Positions 27,767 through 37,786 of a DNA stretch of 64,000 bases are shown in pieces (the stretch's first letter is position 1; each line of letters starts with the position of its first letter). The position numbers were made by a program, and so were the translations under genes. This stretch comes from Pyrococcus kukulkanii. GTDB lineage: Archaea > Methanobacteriota_B > Thermococci > Thermococcales > Thermococcaceae. The notes under the pieces are model-generated. The model was not told where the DNA came from and did not search any database. It saw nothing but the letters and a program-made list of their open reading frames with translations. The stretch covers positions 186,001 to 250,000 of the forward strand of contig NZ_JARRIB010000003.1 of the NCBI RefSeq assembly GCF_041647995.1, written 5' to 3'.

Positions 27767-28492
27767 ATGATGACCATGGAGACATTCAAAGTTGTTCCAA
27801 GTGATGGTGCAGTTGTGTCAATAATTTACGACACATACTCATCAGGGTGGCAGTTGTTTTTCGGTACAATAGCCGAACTCCTTGAACGGGGTAAGTTTGT
27901 AATCCTCTCAAACTATAACCAGCCCCTCAAAACCCTTTTCAAGCTAGCTTCGGCGGTAGGGATAGAGATAGAGAAGGAGCTCAAAAACGATAACATGGCA
28001 ATAATAGATGTGTTTGGCTCTAAATACGAGGCTCACTTTAACATACCCAATGTTTATTACCTTCAGGGTGTTGTTGATGTAGACACCATAAACCCCAAGA
28101 TTTTATCTATATTTGAAAGGCTTCAATCGAAATTCAAGAAGAGGGGCCTAGTTAGAGCTATCTATGCCCTTGAAGGAGCAACCTTTATGTTTGGTGAGGA
28201 GGAAACCTTGAAGTTAATAAATGCGGATCTAGCTCATAAGTCGAAGTACCATCCTGATGCCATTTTCATGTTCCTCATGAATAGTGACATCTTATCCAGG
28301 AAGTTCATAGCTTGGGTTTCTGGGATAAGTGACTACGTAATAGTGACCAAGTCAAAGCTTGAGCCAGATGGGATCCTTGAGAGGCTTTATGTGGTGAGGA
28401 GTCCAGATGAGGGATTTAGGCCATTGGCCTTTAAGTTGCACGTGGCTGATGAGCTTACTAAGGAGAGAATCAAGATAGAGAAGCTCTTCTGA
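27767..28492 (+). CDS. DUF257-like protein, degenerate RecA/KaiC-like fold
   Basis: A 241-aa protein (ATG 27767 or 27776). It resembles the DUF257 family largely confined to Pyrococcus and Thermococcus: GWQLFFGTIAELLERGKFVILSNYN, then IAIIDVFGS-like (MAIIDVFGSKYEAHF), and a C-terminal half with YALEGATFMFGEEET. The fold pattern is like KaiC/RecA ATPases, but no Walker A GxxGxGKT is present, so it should not hydrolyse ATP. It sits alone between an isomerase and an MFS gene. Function unknown. Confidence 0.6.
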   Translation: MMTMETFKVVPSDGAVVSIIYDTYSSGWQLFFGTIAELLERGKFVILSNYNQPLKTLFKLASAVGIEIEKELKNDNMAIIDVFGSKYEAHFNIPNVYYLQGVVDVDTINPKILSIFERLQSKFKKRGLVRAIYALEGATFMFGEEETLKLINADLAHKSKYHPDAIFMFLMNSDILSRKFIAWVSGISDYVIVTKSKLEPDGILERLYVVRSPDEGFRPLAFKLHVADELTKERIKIEKLF

Positions 28493-28565
28493 CTTATAAA
28501 TTGCTCCAAAATATAAACCCCTTTCGAATTCTTTATAAACTCATGAGGGCCCTCGCTTATCCTCG

Positions 28566-29873
28566 ATGAAGGGTATGAAAAGTAGGAAGGGTAGAAATAT
28601 CATAGTGTTAAAATCAAGGGAAAAAGCCGCAAGAAAGGTTAAGCATGGTAAGTGGTTCTACTCATTCATTCCGTTCAAAGTGTTCACAGGAGGCATGTCA
28701 CAGCTCATCCCAATCTTGGCCATCCAGGAAGGGGGAACTCCAGTTGATCTCGGATATTTGGGAAGTGCCGGTAGCCTTGCTTCAATGATAGGAGGAGTAT
28801 TTTGGGGCAGAATAAGCGATAAAGTGGGGAGGAGGAAGATATTCCTTATACTGGGATTTATAGGTAGTTCCATATTGGGAATAGTACTTGCCTTCATGAC
28901 ATCGATAAAGGCCCTGATAGTGCTGACATTTCTCTATACCTTCTTCGTTGCCGCAACCATACCTATTCCCGTCTCCCTAATCTCAAGGGAGTTCAATAGG
29001 CCTAAGATTGGAGAGGCAACAGGAAAGTTTAATGAAATAGGAGGGTGGGCCTGGGTTGCAGGATTATTGCTGGGTCTCGCCCTTATAGTGACCATACCAC
29101 TAAGGTTAATTCCAGTAATCCTGGGCCTGATAGGGATGCTGTCAGTAATAATTGCAACCAGAAACATTAAGGAATGTCCAATTTATGTAAGAAGGGTATC
29201 TCCCTCAACCTTCTTCTATCTCCCACGCAGAATTTCCATTCCCAGGATCTCAACTTTGAGAGGTAACCTCATGCCTCTATTCCTATCTTCAACTCTACTC
29301 TGGGCTGGTTCAATGCTTCTCCTAACCCAGTTTCCAATGTTAGCTAAGGAAAAAGGGTTTGATGGAAAATTCCTCTATGTTCTAGGCCTAGCAAGTTCGA
29401 CAATTTCCGCAATGACATATTTAAAGGTTGGCAGATCCTTAAGAGAGGATGGAACATACAATTTCGTCTTAGGACAAGGTGTGAGGTTGATAGGGCTTCT
29501 CCTTTTAATGCTCTCTCTGATACTTACTGGGTACGCTTTCCTCGGAATGGCAGTCCTTGGGTACATGCTTCTTGGTTACAGCTGGTCTCTGATCAGCGTT
29601 TCATCAACAACAATAGTCTCAAACAGGAGCCCAGAAAAGAACAGAGGAAGGATAGTAGGGGCATACAACTTTGTCTCTTCAGGGGGTGCTATAGCTGGAA
29701 ACCTTGCGAGTGGGTACTTAACGAATGCAATCGGTATCCCTGGGGACTTCGCGGCAGGAGTTGCTCTAGCTGGGCTCTCACTTGTTCCAACGATGAAAAT
29801 GATAAAATCGGAGGGTCACCCTCTGAACTTTGGTCTCCTGCTTAGGAGCAGGGGTAAGGGCCTTGGCTTGTAG
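28566..29873 (+). CDS. MFS transporter
   Basis: A 435-aa major facilitator protein with about 12 membrane helices. A basic N-terminal cytosolic stretch of about 40 residues ([20 protein letters not shown]) precedes TM1. The MFS loop 2-3 motif reads [13 protein letters not shown], and [17 protein letters not shown] is the second-half equivalent. No substrate can be deduced. The gene may start at 28566 or at the ATG at 28575. Its last 58 bp overlap the 3' end of thrS on the opposite strand. Confidence 0.88.
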   Translation: MKGMKSRKGRNIIVLKSREKAARKVKHGKWFYSFIPFKVFTGGMSQLIPILAIQEGGTPVDLGYLGSAGSLASMIGGVFWGRISDKVGRRKIFLILGFIGSSILGIVLAFMTSIKALIVLTFLYTFFVAATIPIPVSLISREFNRPKIGEATGKFNEIGGWAWVAGLLLGLALIVTIPLRLIPVILGLIGMLSVIIATRNIKECPIYVRRVSPSTFFYLPRRISIPRISTLRGNLMPLFLSSTLLWAGSMLLLTQFPMLAKEKGFDGKFLYVLGLASSTISAMTYLKVGRSLREDGTYNFVLGQGVRLIGLLLLMLSLILTGYAFLGMAVLGYMLLGYSWSLISVSSTTIVSNRSPEKNRGRIVGAYNFVSSGGAIAGNLASGYLTNAIGIPGDFAAGVALAGLSLVPTMKMIKSEGHPLNFGLLLRSRGKGLGL

Positions 29874-31693
29874 GGGAATCCTTCCACCTTTGACTTTATC
29901 TCCCTGATCAGCTCTTCGATTCTAGTCTCATACTGCTTTCCATCTTCCCTTCTTCTGACCGTTATTGTTCCAGTCTCCTTCTCTTTTGCTCCAACTACGA
30001 CTATATAGGGAATCCACTCCTTCTCTGCTCTTCTGATTTTCTTGCTGAGTCTCTCCTCTTCATCGTCAACGTCAACCCTAATCTTTGCCCCTTCGAGTTT
30101 GCCTGCAATGTACAGGGCATAGTCAAGGTACTCCTGACTTACTGGAATTACCCTAACCTGTATTGGGCTGAGCCACAGTGGGAACATTGGCTTCTTCCCT
30201 TCCTGCATGAGCTTTGCCTGCTTCTCAAGTATTGCGTACATGACCCTTTCAATGGCACCACTTGGGGAGCAGTGGAGAATTAGTGGATACCTCTCCTCAC
30301 CGTTCTCGTCGTAGTAGGTGATTCCGAATCTTTCTGCGTTCTCAACGTCAATCTGCACGGTGCTCAAGGCTGCGGCCTTATCTAGGTTGTCAACGAAGTT
30401 GAACTCGAACTTGAGTATGAAGTAGAAGAACCTCTGCTTCCACATCTCTATCAGGACTGGCTTTCCAATGAGCCTGACTAGCTCAATTATGAAGTCCCTG
30501 TTTTCCTTCCAGAAGTCCTCGGTGAACCTTATCGCGACCTCATAATCCTCGGGGTTAAGACCAACTCCTTTGAGAACCTCCATGCTGAGCTTGAACTGCT
30601 TCTTGAACTCATCCTTCGCCTGCTCTATGTCCTTGGCCAAGGTGTGCATATCTGGCATTGTAAATGCCCTAAGCCTTCTGAGGCCCGAGAGCTCACCTCT
30701 CTTCTCCCTTCTGAATGAATAGCGAGTAAGCTCGTACATCCTAAGTGGGAGGTTGCGGTAGCTTATTATTGCATCCTTCTTTATCATGAACTGGCCGAAG
30801 CAAGCTGCAAATCTAAGGAAATACCTCTTATCTCCGCTGAGAACTATGTACTGCCTTGCCGGGAAGCGGTTGAGGTACTTCTCAAGCGCAGGATGCTCGA
30901 AGTCATACATAATCGGTGTCTCAACTTCCATGGCCCCGTACTCTATCACCTTCTCGGTAACGTACTGCTCAAGTAATGACTTAATTAGCCTACCTTTTGG
31001 ATAGTAACGCAAATTCCCAGGATCACTTCCCGGCTCATAGTCCACGAGCTCGTGCTCGAGCATTAACTTAACATGTGGAGGTTCCTTGTCCGCAATTCTA
31101 TTTTTTGCTATCTCGTAGTTTACGAACTTTCTCAGGTTTTCATAGCCCGTGAAGTCGAACTTATCGACCTCAATGAGCTCGCCCTCCGGGGTTAGGATGT
31201 ACCAGTAACTTACTAACTCGGTTTCTTCCTTTTTCAAGGCCTCCGGAACTTCCTCCTCTTTTGCGGCCTCCGGAACTATTGTTCTGCTGAGCTCAGCTAG
31301 CGGGTGACCTTTACAGCTTATCTTGAATGCCTTGTAGTAGCCAAATGGAGCCCTCCCAACGTTATAACCCTTTTCTTTAAGCTTCTCCTCAATCTTCTTA
31401 AGAACTTCAAGGGCCACAGAGGGCTTGGCAAGTTCGCTACTCAGGTGGGCGAAGGGATAAACAAATAGGTTCTCAGCCTTTACCTGCTTTGCGACGTTTA
31501 TAATTTCTTCAACTGCTTTCTCCACAACTTCATTCGGATTTTTCTCATCCACTTTCTCGACGCTTATGAATGCAACGAGAACTTCATCCATTCGACCCTT
31601 TTTCATTTCATCGGAAATGGGCTCAGGGTTCTTCAGGGCTTTATCCTTAACTTCGTACTCTATATAGTCACTGTGTATAAGGAGAACCCTCAC
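29816..31693 (-). CDS. thrS: threonyl-tRNA synthetase (archaeal type)
   Basis: It charges tRNA-Thr with threonine. The 625-aa archaeal form carries an N-terminal editing domain related to D-aminoacyl-tRNA deacylase ([13 protein letters not shown] at the start, about 140 aa), in place of the bacterial N2 domain. The class II catalytic core has [47 protein letters not shown] around motif 2, and a motif 3 region [17 protein letters not shown]. The anticodon-binding domain contains [13 protein letters not shown]. The start is GTG at 31693 after gggggtgat. It shares a divergent promoter region with the KH-domain gene. Confidence 0.97.
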   Translation of the reverse strand: MRVLLIHSDYIEYEVKDKALKNPEPISDEMKKGRMDEVLVAFISVEKVDEKNPNEVVEKAVEEIINVAKQVKAENLFVYPFAHLSSELAKPSVALEVLKKIEEKLKEKGYNVGRAPFGYYKAFKISCKGHPLAELSRTIVPEAAKEEEVPEALKKEETELVSYWYILTPEGELIEVDKFDFTGYENLRKFVNYEIAKNRIADKEPPHVKLMLEHELVDYEPGSDPGNLRYYPKGRLIKSLLEQYVTEKVIEYGAMEVETPIMYDFEHPALEKYLNRFPARQYIVLSGDKRYFLRFAACFGQFMIKKDAIISYRNLPLRMYELTRYSFRREKRGELSGLRRLRAFTMPDMHTLAKDIEQAKDEFKKQFKLSMEVLKGVGLNPEDYEVAIRFTEDFWKENRDFIIELVRLIGKPVLIEMWKQRFFYFILKFEFNFVDNLDKAAALSTVQIDVENAERFGITYYDENGEERYPLILHCSPSGAIERVMYAILEKQAKLMQEGKKPMFPLWLSPIQVRVIPVSQEYLDYALYIAGKLEGAKIRVDVDDEEERLSKKIRRAEKEWIPYIVVVGAKEKETGTITVRRREDGKQYETRIEELIREIKSKVEGFPYKPRPLPLLLSRRPKFRG

Positions 31694-31752
31694 ATTATCA
31701 CCCCCTAGGACTTGTAAACTTCTTCTTTATAAGGTCTTTTATAGGGATAAGG

Positions 31753-31762
31753 TTTTTAAATA
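31753..31762 (+). promoter_or_regulatory. TATA box of the KH-domain (NusA-like) gene
   Basis: The sequence tttttaaata lies about 55 nt before the ATG at 31813. On the other strand the same intergenic stretch carries ctataaaaga-type TATA candidates for thrS, so the two promoters are closely divergent. Confidence 0.5.
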
Positions 31763-31812
31763 ATCTCCTGTAAGAGCTCTTAGCTTTCATCCCGAATTCT
31801 GGAGGTGAGAAA

Positions 31813-32325
31813 ATGAAGGCGCCGATCTGTGAGGTTTGTCTTAAAACAGAGGGTATTCTTTGTCCCGCTGATGAAAAGAAGCTGGAACAGGGCATTATAA
31901 CTGAGCTTGACGTTAAAATATCACGCATGCTTTATAAGTTGCTTGGAGATGCTGATGTGGAGTTCAAGAAGGCAGTTGAGGCAGGGGACCTAATAGTTCT
32001 CATCGTCGGGGAAGGAGATGTGCCAATAGTTATTGGAAAAGGTGGTAAGAACATAAAGTTCCTCATGAGGGAACTGGGCAAGAGAGTAAGGGTAATTGAA
32101 GGAAGAGACATAAAGGGAACCGATGACGTCAAGAAGCTTGCAATGGATCTTCTGTACCCTGCAGGAGTGTTTGGCGTGAATGTAGTTTACAAACCCGGAG
32201 GAGAGCAGTATTACAAGGTTTTAGTTTTCAGCAGAGATAGGAACAAGCTTCCAGAGAAGGCTGAAATTCTAGAGAGTATTCTAAGCCAAATTACGGGTGT
32301 TGAAACTAAGATTGCCTTTATTTAA
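31813..32325 (+). CDS. KH-domain, NusA-like transcription/RNA-binding protein
   Basis: A 170-aa protein. The N-terminus has a Cys-pair segment (CEVCLKTEGILCP) that may bind zinc. It is followed by a helical region and a KH domain with the GxxG loop in VIVIGKGGKNIKFLM-type sequence (PIVIGKGGKNIKFL, near residue 75). It belongs to the archaeal single-KH NusA-like set of uncertain role (transcription elongation/termination or RNA binding). The ATG follows ggaggtgag. The next gene starts 24 nt after its stop. Confidence 0.8.
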   Translation: MKAPICEVCLKTEGILCPADEKKLEQGIITELDVKISRMLYKLLGDADVEFKKAVEAGDLIVLIVGEGDVPIVIGKGGKNIKFLMRELGKRVRVIEGRDIKGTDDVKKLAMDLLYPAGVFGVNVVYKPGGEQYYKVLVFSRDRNKLPEKAEILESILSQITGVETKIAFI

Positions 32326-32348
32326 ATATATTTTTAGGATGTCTAGCA

Positions 32349-32747
32349 ATGAAGATAATTATTAAGCCTGATAAAGGATTTGGAAAGATAGTTCTTGAAA
32401 TCGACGAGAGGTTGTCTTCCAGGATAATTGAAATTAGTAGAAAATTTAATGTTTCCGTTGAGGAGGTTATAGTTCGAGCATTAGTGGGTGATTTTAGAAA
32501 GCCAAAAGGAAATCTAAGGGTTCTAGAAAAGGAAGTTCAAGAACTTGAGAAAAAAGTATGGAAGCTTGAAAAAGAGTACGCTCCGCTGAGGTTCAAGGCT
32601 TATGGTGTCTCTGAGGACAATAAGCTCCTTGCAATTGAGCTTACGGGGCTAATGGCTGAAAATGCCCAGTTAAGAAGATTCTTAAGGATGAAAATAGAGA
32701 GAAATGATGAATTAAGAAAAATCGTTAGGTACTATCTAAGCGGATGA
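32349..32747 (+). CDS. small ribbon-helix-helix-like / coiled-coil protein
   Basis: A 132-aa protein of unknown family. The N-terminal about 50 residues (KIVLEIDERLSSRIIEISRKFNVSVEEVIVRALVG) look like a ribbon-helix-helix DNA-binding unit. A coiled coil (EKEVQELEKKVWKLEKEY) and a second helical stretch follow. It could be a small DNA-binding regulator. Its stop codon lies inside the C box of the sRNA at 32740-32793. Probably co-transcribed with the KH gene. Confidence 0.6.
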   Translation: MKIIIKPDKGFGKIVLEIDERLSSRIIEISRKFNVSVEEVIVRALVGDFRKPKGNLRVLEKEVQELEKKVWKLEKEYAPLRFKAYGVSEDNKLLAIELTGLMAENAQLRRFLRMKIERNDELRKIVRYYLSG

Positions 32748-32793
32748 TGATATATTATTGCCGAGTGATGACGAACCCTATGAGCGCTGACGC
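32740..32793 (+). ncRNA. C/D-box guide sRNA
   Basis: Plus strand order: C box gATGATGA (32743-32750), guide TATATTATTGC, a D'-like CCGA (32761-32764), C' box GTGATGA (32765-32771), guide CGAACCCTATGAGCG, and D box CTGA (32787-32790). Flanking GCG (32740-32742) and CGC (32791-32793) can pair as a terminal stem. The D' box deviates from CTGA, which is common in archaea. Twelve nt of the D guide (ACCCTATGAGCG) are perfectly complementary to the radA mRNA leader. The rRNA target is not identified. It overlaps the end of the small RHH-like gene. Confidence 0.65.
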
Positions 32794-32831
32794 TTTAAGG
32801 TTTTTCATCCAATATCTTTTTGTGATGTGCA

Positions 32832-35800
32832 ATGCTAAGCCTCGCCGAAATTGAAAGGAAGGCTTTTGACTTGATGGCAACATCCATAAGGAAGCACGCA
32901 TTTCTTCCAACCTGGGAGCTTGAGAGAAAGAAAGTTAGACTACCCATTGTAACCGAAGCAAAACCTGGGGATCTTATTAAGATAAAAACAACAGTGGAAG
33001 TGCCTAAGGATGGCCTAAAATGGTTTCTTAAAGTCTGTATGGAGGGTAATGCCCTTGTTAGACTGGACGGGATGGCTTATGGAACCATAGATGACGTGCA
33101 CACTTATATCCCGATAAGACCCGGAAGGCACGAGCTCGAACTTATAATATCCCCATTAACGATGTTTGGTTATCATAAGTGGAGGGTGAGGATAGAGTAC
33201 GCAATGCTCGTCGGGATAATGTGGGAGCCCTACGTACTGGCTCAAAGGTTGCTCGATCTAGTGAGCTTTATCGAGGTAATTCAGGAGGAGGATCTGAGGG
33301 AAACCCTGCTAAAGGAGCTGTCTGATATCTTGATCACGGTAAAAACGGTTCCAAATTTAAGGCAAATAACCCTGCTTAGGATGCTTCTCTATGACGGAGG
33401 ACTTGGCATTAAGGAGCTCAAGCTTGGAAGGTTTGATATTAGAGAGGTAAGAACAGACTATATGTTTCTATCGGCCGTTTATGGTATTGGAGAGCTGAAA
33501 GGGTACATAGAGGATATACCGAGGCCAAGCAGGGAAGAATACCTAAGTGAAATTAGCGACGTTGAAGAAAAGCTCGAGAAAGCCCTAGCTAGGCTCAGAA
33601 AAGCTTTCCCAAAGGTCGGGAAAGCTTACGCTTTTGCACACTCCCATATAGATGCAGCTTGGCTATGGACGTATGCGGAGACAAAGCAGAAGATCCTCAG
33701 GACGTTTTCAACGATAGAGAGGCTCATGAGGAGGTACGGAATAACATACGTACAAAGCTCAGCCCAGTACTATGAGTGGCTTGAGGAGTTAGATAAAGAC
33801 CTCTTTGAGAAGGTAAGGAGATTCATTGAGGAAGGAAAGTGGATATTAGTTGGTGGAATGTGGGTGGAGAGTGATGTTCAGCTCATAGATGGAGAGTCAA
33901 TAGCAAGACAGTTCCTCTATGGACAGAGGTACTTCAAGGAGAAGTTTAACAGAATAGCAAAAATAGGATGGCTTCCAGATACCTTTGGATTTCCAGCTTC
34001 TCTCCCTCAGTTCTTGAAAAAGAGCGGTCTTGAGATGTTCGCTACGTACAAACTACTGTGGAACGAGAGAAACGAATTTCCTTATCACGCTTTTATATGG
34101 AAGGGAATAGACGGAACAGAAATTCCAGTACATTTAATGATGAGCTACAAGTCCTCAATGACCGCTAAAAGCCTCTACAAGCAGTGGAAGAAATACAAGA
34201 ACAAGTACGAAGTTCCCTTCTTGCTATACGCCTACGGTTATGGGGACGGAGGAGGAGGGATAACCTGGGAAATGGTAGAGATGATGAAGCACATGAACAA
34301 AGTCCCGTACATTCCAAAGCTGATTAAGGGAACTGAAGAGGAGTATTTGAGGGAACTCAAGGAGCACGTTAGCGAGATGCCAACCTGGGAAGGGGAGCTT
34401 TACGTTGAGGTTCATAGGGGAACGTACACAACAAACCTGAACGTGAAAAAGCTAATGGCTGAGGCGGAATCAAAGCTCAGAAGCGCGGAGATATGGACCT
34501 CCCTCGCTCATTCTATGGGGATAATGGATTATCCAAAAGAGAAACTGGAGAGATTGTGGAAGAAGACTTTACTCCATCAATTCCATGACGTTCTCCCAGG
34601 ATCGTCAATAAAGGAAGTCTATGACGAAGTGATAAAGGATCTCGAGGGTGTAATAAGAGAGGCTGAAGGGATAATCAGAGAAGCAACGGAGAAAATAGCC
34701 CAAGGTGAATCGCTGGTGTTTAACGACTTGCCGTGGGAGAGGGAGGAGGTAGTTGAGGTAGATGGAAAGCCCGTTCTTGTGAAGGCTTCTCCACTAGGAT
34801 GGTCTCCCCTTAAATTGATTGATAAAGGATTCGTGAAAGCTTACAGAGAGGATGGCACCTTCGTTCTTGAGAACGATCATCTTAGAGTTAAGATAAACGA
34901 TGAGGGAGAGATAGTATCACTGTACGACAAGGAGCTCAAATGGGAGGGGATAAGGAGTCCAAGCAACGTGATAATGGCCCATGTAGATACACCAGGAATG
35001 TGGGATGCTTGGGATGTAAATGAAGACTTCCTAATCCAGGGGCAGAAGCTCAAAACCGTTAGGGTAGAGATAACTCGGAACGATGGTTACATTGCCGAGG
35101 TAATCGTGGAAAAAGCCTACGGAAACTCTAAAGTCGTCCAGAGGGTAAGGTTGAAGAGGAAGTCAAAACTGTTAGAGTTCCACACAGAGGTGGACTGGTG
35201 GGACAAAGAAGTTCTCCTGAAGGCATGGTTCAACTTCAACACCCATAATTGGAGCGCCTACTACGATATCCCCTACGGAGTAATAAGGAGGCCCGCAGTT
35301 AGGAACACTCCCTGGGAGCAGGCAAAGTTTGAGGTTCCAGCATTGAGGTGGGCAGACGTCAGCGATGGAGAGCACGGGGTTGCCGTAATATGTACATCAA
35401 GGCATGGCTATACAAACTGGGACTCCAAGATAGGCCTTAGCCTCTTGAAGTCCCCAATATATCCCAATCCATGGAGCGATACCGGGAAGGGGGAGTTTAC
35501 GTACTACCTATACCCTCACAAGGGTTACTGGTTCGAGGGTGAGGTGTACAAGAGAGCTCTGGAAGTCTGGTCACCCCTTAGAGTAACCAAGGGAAGCTCA
35601 GGAAAGAAGAGGTTTTCCTTGATGAGAACGAACGCTGTAGTGGGTGCAATAAAGCTCAGCGAGGATAGTAATGGGTACATAATCAGGCTATACAACCCCT
35701 CCAAAGGTGATCTAGAAGTTGAAATGCCGAGCGAAGGTGTTGAAGTTGATATTCCAGAGCTCAAGATTATGGGAAAAGTGGGAAAGAAGATAAAGCTGGG

Positions 35801-35849
35801 AGCCTTTGAGATAAAGACGATTAAAGTTTCCTCCTTGGCAAAAGCTTAA
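32832..35849 (+). CDS. alpha-mannosidase, glycoside hydrolase family 38
   Basis: A 1005-aa GH38 enzyme that removes alpha-linked mannose from glycans. The metal-binding N-terminal motif [19 protein letters not shown] is near residue 270. The nucleophile Asp lies in [16 protein letters not shown], and YGDGGGG and [16 protein letters not shown] (metal His/Asp) follow. The C-terminal half is beta-rich. No signal peptide is seen, so it is probably cytosolic. Length and motif order match archaeal ManC-type enzymes. It has an isolated transcription unit, with the ATG after tgtgatgtgca. It overlaps nob1 by 29 bp convergently. Confidence 0.93.
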   Translation: MLSLAEIERKAFDLMATSIRKHAFLPTWELERKKVRLPIVTEAKPGDLIKIKTTVEVPKDGLKWFLKVCMEGNALVRLDGMAYGTIDDVHTYIPIRPGRHELELIISPLTMFGYHKWRVRIEYAMLVGIMWEPYVLAQRLLDLVSFIEVIQEEDLRETLLKELSDILITVKTVPNLRQITLLRMLLYDGGLGIKELKLGRFDIREVRTDYMFLSAVYGIGELKGYIEDIPRPSREEYLSEISDVEEKLEKALARLRKAFPKVGKAYAFAHSHIDAAWLWTYAETKQKILRTFSTIERLMRRYGITYVQSSAQYYEWLEELDKDLFEKVRRFIEEGKWILVGGMWVESDVQLIDGESIARQFLYGQRYFKEKFNRIAKIGWLPDTFGFPASLPQFLKKSGLEMFATYKLLWNERNEFPYHAFIWKGIDGTEIPVHLMMSYKSSMTAKSLYKQWKKYKNKYEVPFLLYAYGYGDGGGGITWEMVEMMKHMNKVPYIPKLIKGTEEEYLRELKEHVSEMPTWEGELYVEVHRGTYTTNLNVKKLMAEAESKLRSAEIWTSLAHSMGIMDYPKEKLERLWKKTLLHQFHDVLPGSSIKEVYDEVIKDLEGVIREAEGIIREATEKIAQGESLVFNDLPWEREEVVEVDGKPVLVKASPLGWSPLKLIDKGFVKAYREDGTFVLENDHLRVKINDEGEIVSLYDKELKWEGIRSPSNVIMAHVDTPGMWDAWDVNEDFLIQGQKLKTVRVEITRNDGYIAEVIVEKAYGNSKVVQRVRLKRKSKLLEFHTEVDWWDKEVLLKAWFNFNTHNWSAYYDIPYGVIRRPAVRNTPWEQAKFEVPALRWADVSDGEHGVAVICTSRHGYTNWDSKIGLSLLKSPIYPNPWSDTGKGEFTYYLYPHKGYWFEGEVYKRALEVWSPLRVTKGSSGKKRFSLMRTNAVVGAIKLSEDSNGYIIRLYNPSKGDLEVEMPSEGVEVDIPELKIMGKVGKKIKLGAFEIKTIKVSSLAKA

Positions 35850-36291
35850 CAGGACTACCACAGTCAGGACAAACGCCCCCAGGGGGAAGCTCCCTGAATT
35901 TCCTCCCGCAACCTATGCAGACGTACCTCCACTTGATCTTTTTCCTTATCCCCCTTTTCATAGTCTTAAACTTCAGCCCCAGGAACTTTGCAACGTTCTG
36001 AACGTTGTAGTCGTCGGTAAATATAACGGCCTTAAGCTCATAAGCTAGAGCCAACACCTCTACATCAGCTCTGCTAAGCTCATTAAGCTCTCCAGTCTCC
36101 TTCGCTACCTTTTTAACTGTGTTTATAGCCTCAGCGGAAGGTTCAACTACCTTAACCTTGCCCGCAGATATTAATCCCTCAAGGAATATCCTAGATTCTC
36201 GATCCCTAACTTCCTCAACTACCCCCGGGGTAGTGTAACCTTCAACGTCGATGCCTTGGATAAAAACTGAAGAGTCGAGAACAAGAATCAA
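35821..36291 (-). CDS. nob1: rRNA maturation endonuclease Nob1 (PIN domain + zinc ribbon)
   Basis: Nob1 cuts pre-16S rRNA at its 3' end during small-subunit maturation. The 156-aa protein starts with a PIN domain ([11 protein letters not shown] with the first catalytic Asp; [15 protein letters not shown] and [17 protein letters not shown] with later acidic residues). It ends with a zinc ribbon ([21 protein letters not shown]). The stop codon region overlaps the 3' end of the mannosidase gene. Its start overlaps the serS stop by 4 bp, so it is translated together with serS. Confidence 0.93.
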   Translation of the reverse strand: MILVLDSSVFIQGIDVEGYTTPGVVEEVRDRESRIFLEGLISAGKVKVVEPSAEAINTVKKVAKETGELNELSRADVEVLALAYELKAVIFTDDYNVQNVAKFLGLKFKTMKRGIRKKIKWRYVCIGCGRKFRELPPGGVCPDCGSPVKLLPRRKL

Positions 36292-37655
36292 GCCTTACAA
36301 CACCCCTCCTTCTTCTCAACGGGAACTATTTCCTTAAAGCCAGTGTACTTCCACAGGACTTTCGGTATCTTTACCGTTCCGTCCTCCTGCTGGTGGTTCT
36401 CGAGTATTGCGATGATTGCCCTTGAAGTAGCTATGGCCGTTGAGTTTAGGGTGTGGACGTAGCGAGGCTTCTCATCGGTCCTGTCCCTGAACCTTATGTT
36501 CAGCCTCCTGGCCTGCCAGTCAGTACAATTGCTCGCGGAAACAACTTCTCTAAACCTTCCTTGGCCCGGCATCCATGCTTCAATATCATACTTCTTCGCT
36601 GCAACATATCCTAAATCTCCAGTGCAGATGTTCACTACCCTGTAGGGAATCTCAAGTTCCTGGAAGAGTTCTTCGGCGTTCCTTATTATCTTCTCGTGCC
36701 ACTCCCAGCTCTCCTCGGGCCTTGAATATACGAACTGCTCAACCTTGTGGAACTGGTGAACCCTAAAGATACCCTTGGTGTCCTTTCCTGCCGTTCCCGC
36801 TTCCTTCCTGAAGCATGGGCTGAATGCCACATACAATAAGGGTAAATCTTTCCCATCAAGGATCTCGTTAGCGTGTAAGCCGGCCAATGGGTGCTCGGCC
36901 GTTGGAATCAAGTAGAGATCTTCCCCCTCCACCTTATATATGACATCTTCGAAATCTTCGAACGTCGTTGCACCTTCCTCAACGAACCTCCTAACCATGT
37001 ACGGCGGTATTACGGGAGTGAATCCTTTCTCTATTAGCTTATCCAAGGCAAATCTTATCAAAGCCAAGTCAAGGATTACGATCTCGTTGAGTAGATAGTA
37101 GAACCTCGAACCGCTAACCTTGGCGGCCCTTGCAAAATCAGCACCTCCCAAGATCTCCAAGAGATCAACGTGAAGTCTAGGCTTCCATTCCAGCACCTCG
37201 TACTCCATCTTCCCTTGGCTCTGCTCAAGGAACCTCTCGAGGTGGCCCTTCCAGACCTTTGCCTTACCCCAGAATCTTATAGGCACGTTATCTTCGTCGC
37301 TCTCTCCCACGGGAACGCTTGGGTGTGTTATATTAGGTAGCCTCCAGAGGTAGTAGTCTATCCTCTTTCTGAGTTCCTCAACCTCCCTCTCAAGAACTTC
37401 AATTCTCTTAACGATTTCCCTGCTTTTGGCCAGTAGGTCATCAACAGGTTCCCCAGCTTTCCTTTTCTTCCCAATCTCTACGGCAATCTTGTTCCTTTCA
37501 TGCCTTAACCTGTTTATCTCCTTAAGCTTTGCCCTCCATTCTGCATCGAGTTTTAAGATTTCATCTATCCACTTAACTTTCTCGAGTTCTCCCCTTTTTA
37601 TTAAGTCATTTTTGACTAGGTCTGGATTTTCTCTTATGAGCTTAATATCGAGCAT
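36288..37655 (-). CDS. serS: seryl-tRNA synthetase
   Basis: It charges tRNA-Ser (and tRNA-Sec where present). 455 aa, the standard bacterial/archaeal type rather than the methanogen-type SerRS. A long antiparallel coiled coil (residues about 30-105) binds the tRNA variable arm. Class II motif 2 reads [21 protein letters not shown] and motif 3 region [21 protein letters not shown]. The start follows gggataga. It is the upstream gene of a two-gene operon with nob1. Confidence 0.97.
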   Translation of the reverse strand: MLDIKLIRENPDLVKNDLIKRGELEKVKWIDEILKLDAEWRAKLKEINRLRHERNKIAVEIGKKRKAGEPVDDLLAKSREIVKRIEVLEREVEELRKRIDYYLWRLPNITHPSVPVGESDEDNVPIRFWGKAKVWKGHLERFLEQSQGKMEYEVLEWKPRLHVDLLEILGGADFARAAKVSGSRFYYLLNEIVILDLALIRFALDKLIEKGFTPVIPPYMVRRFVEEGATTFEDFEDVIYKVEGEDLYLIPTAEHPLAGLHANEILDGKDLPLLYVAFSPCFRKEAGTAGKDTKGIFRVHQFHKVEQFVYSRPEESWEWHEKIIRNAEELFQELEIPYRVVNICTGDLGYVAAKKYDIEAWMPGQGRFREVVSASNCTDWQARRLNIRFRDRTDEKPRYVHTLNSTAIATSRAIIAILENHQQEDGTVKIPKVLWKYTGFKEIVPVEKKEGCCKA

Positions 37656-37786
37656 GTCTATCCCCTAATCCTCAAAGAGGTCTCTACTTAAAATAATTAC
37701 CATAAAGGCACCAAATTATTTAAATTAGAGTTTTCCCATAGATATTCGAGAAATATCAAAAATTAATCAAGGAGGCAGGATAAACT

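Noticed and set aside
27764-27776. C-box-like GATGATGA at the start of the DUF257-like gene
   Set aside because: No CTGA D box at a suitable distance; it is the start codon context.
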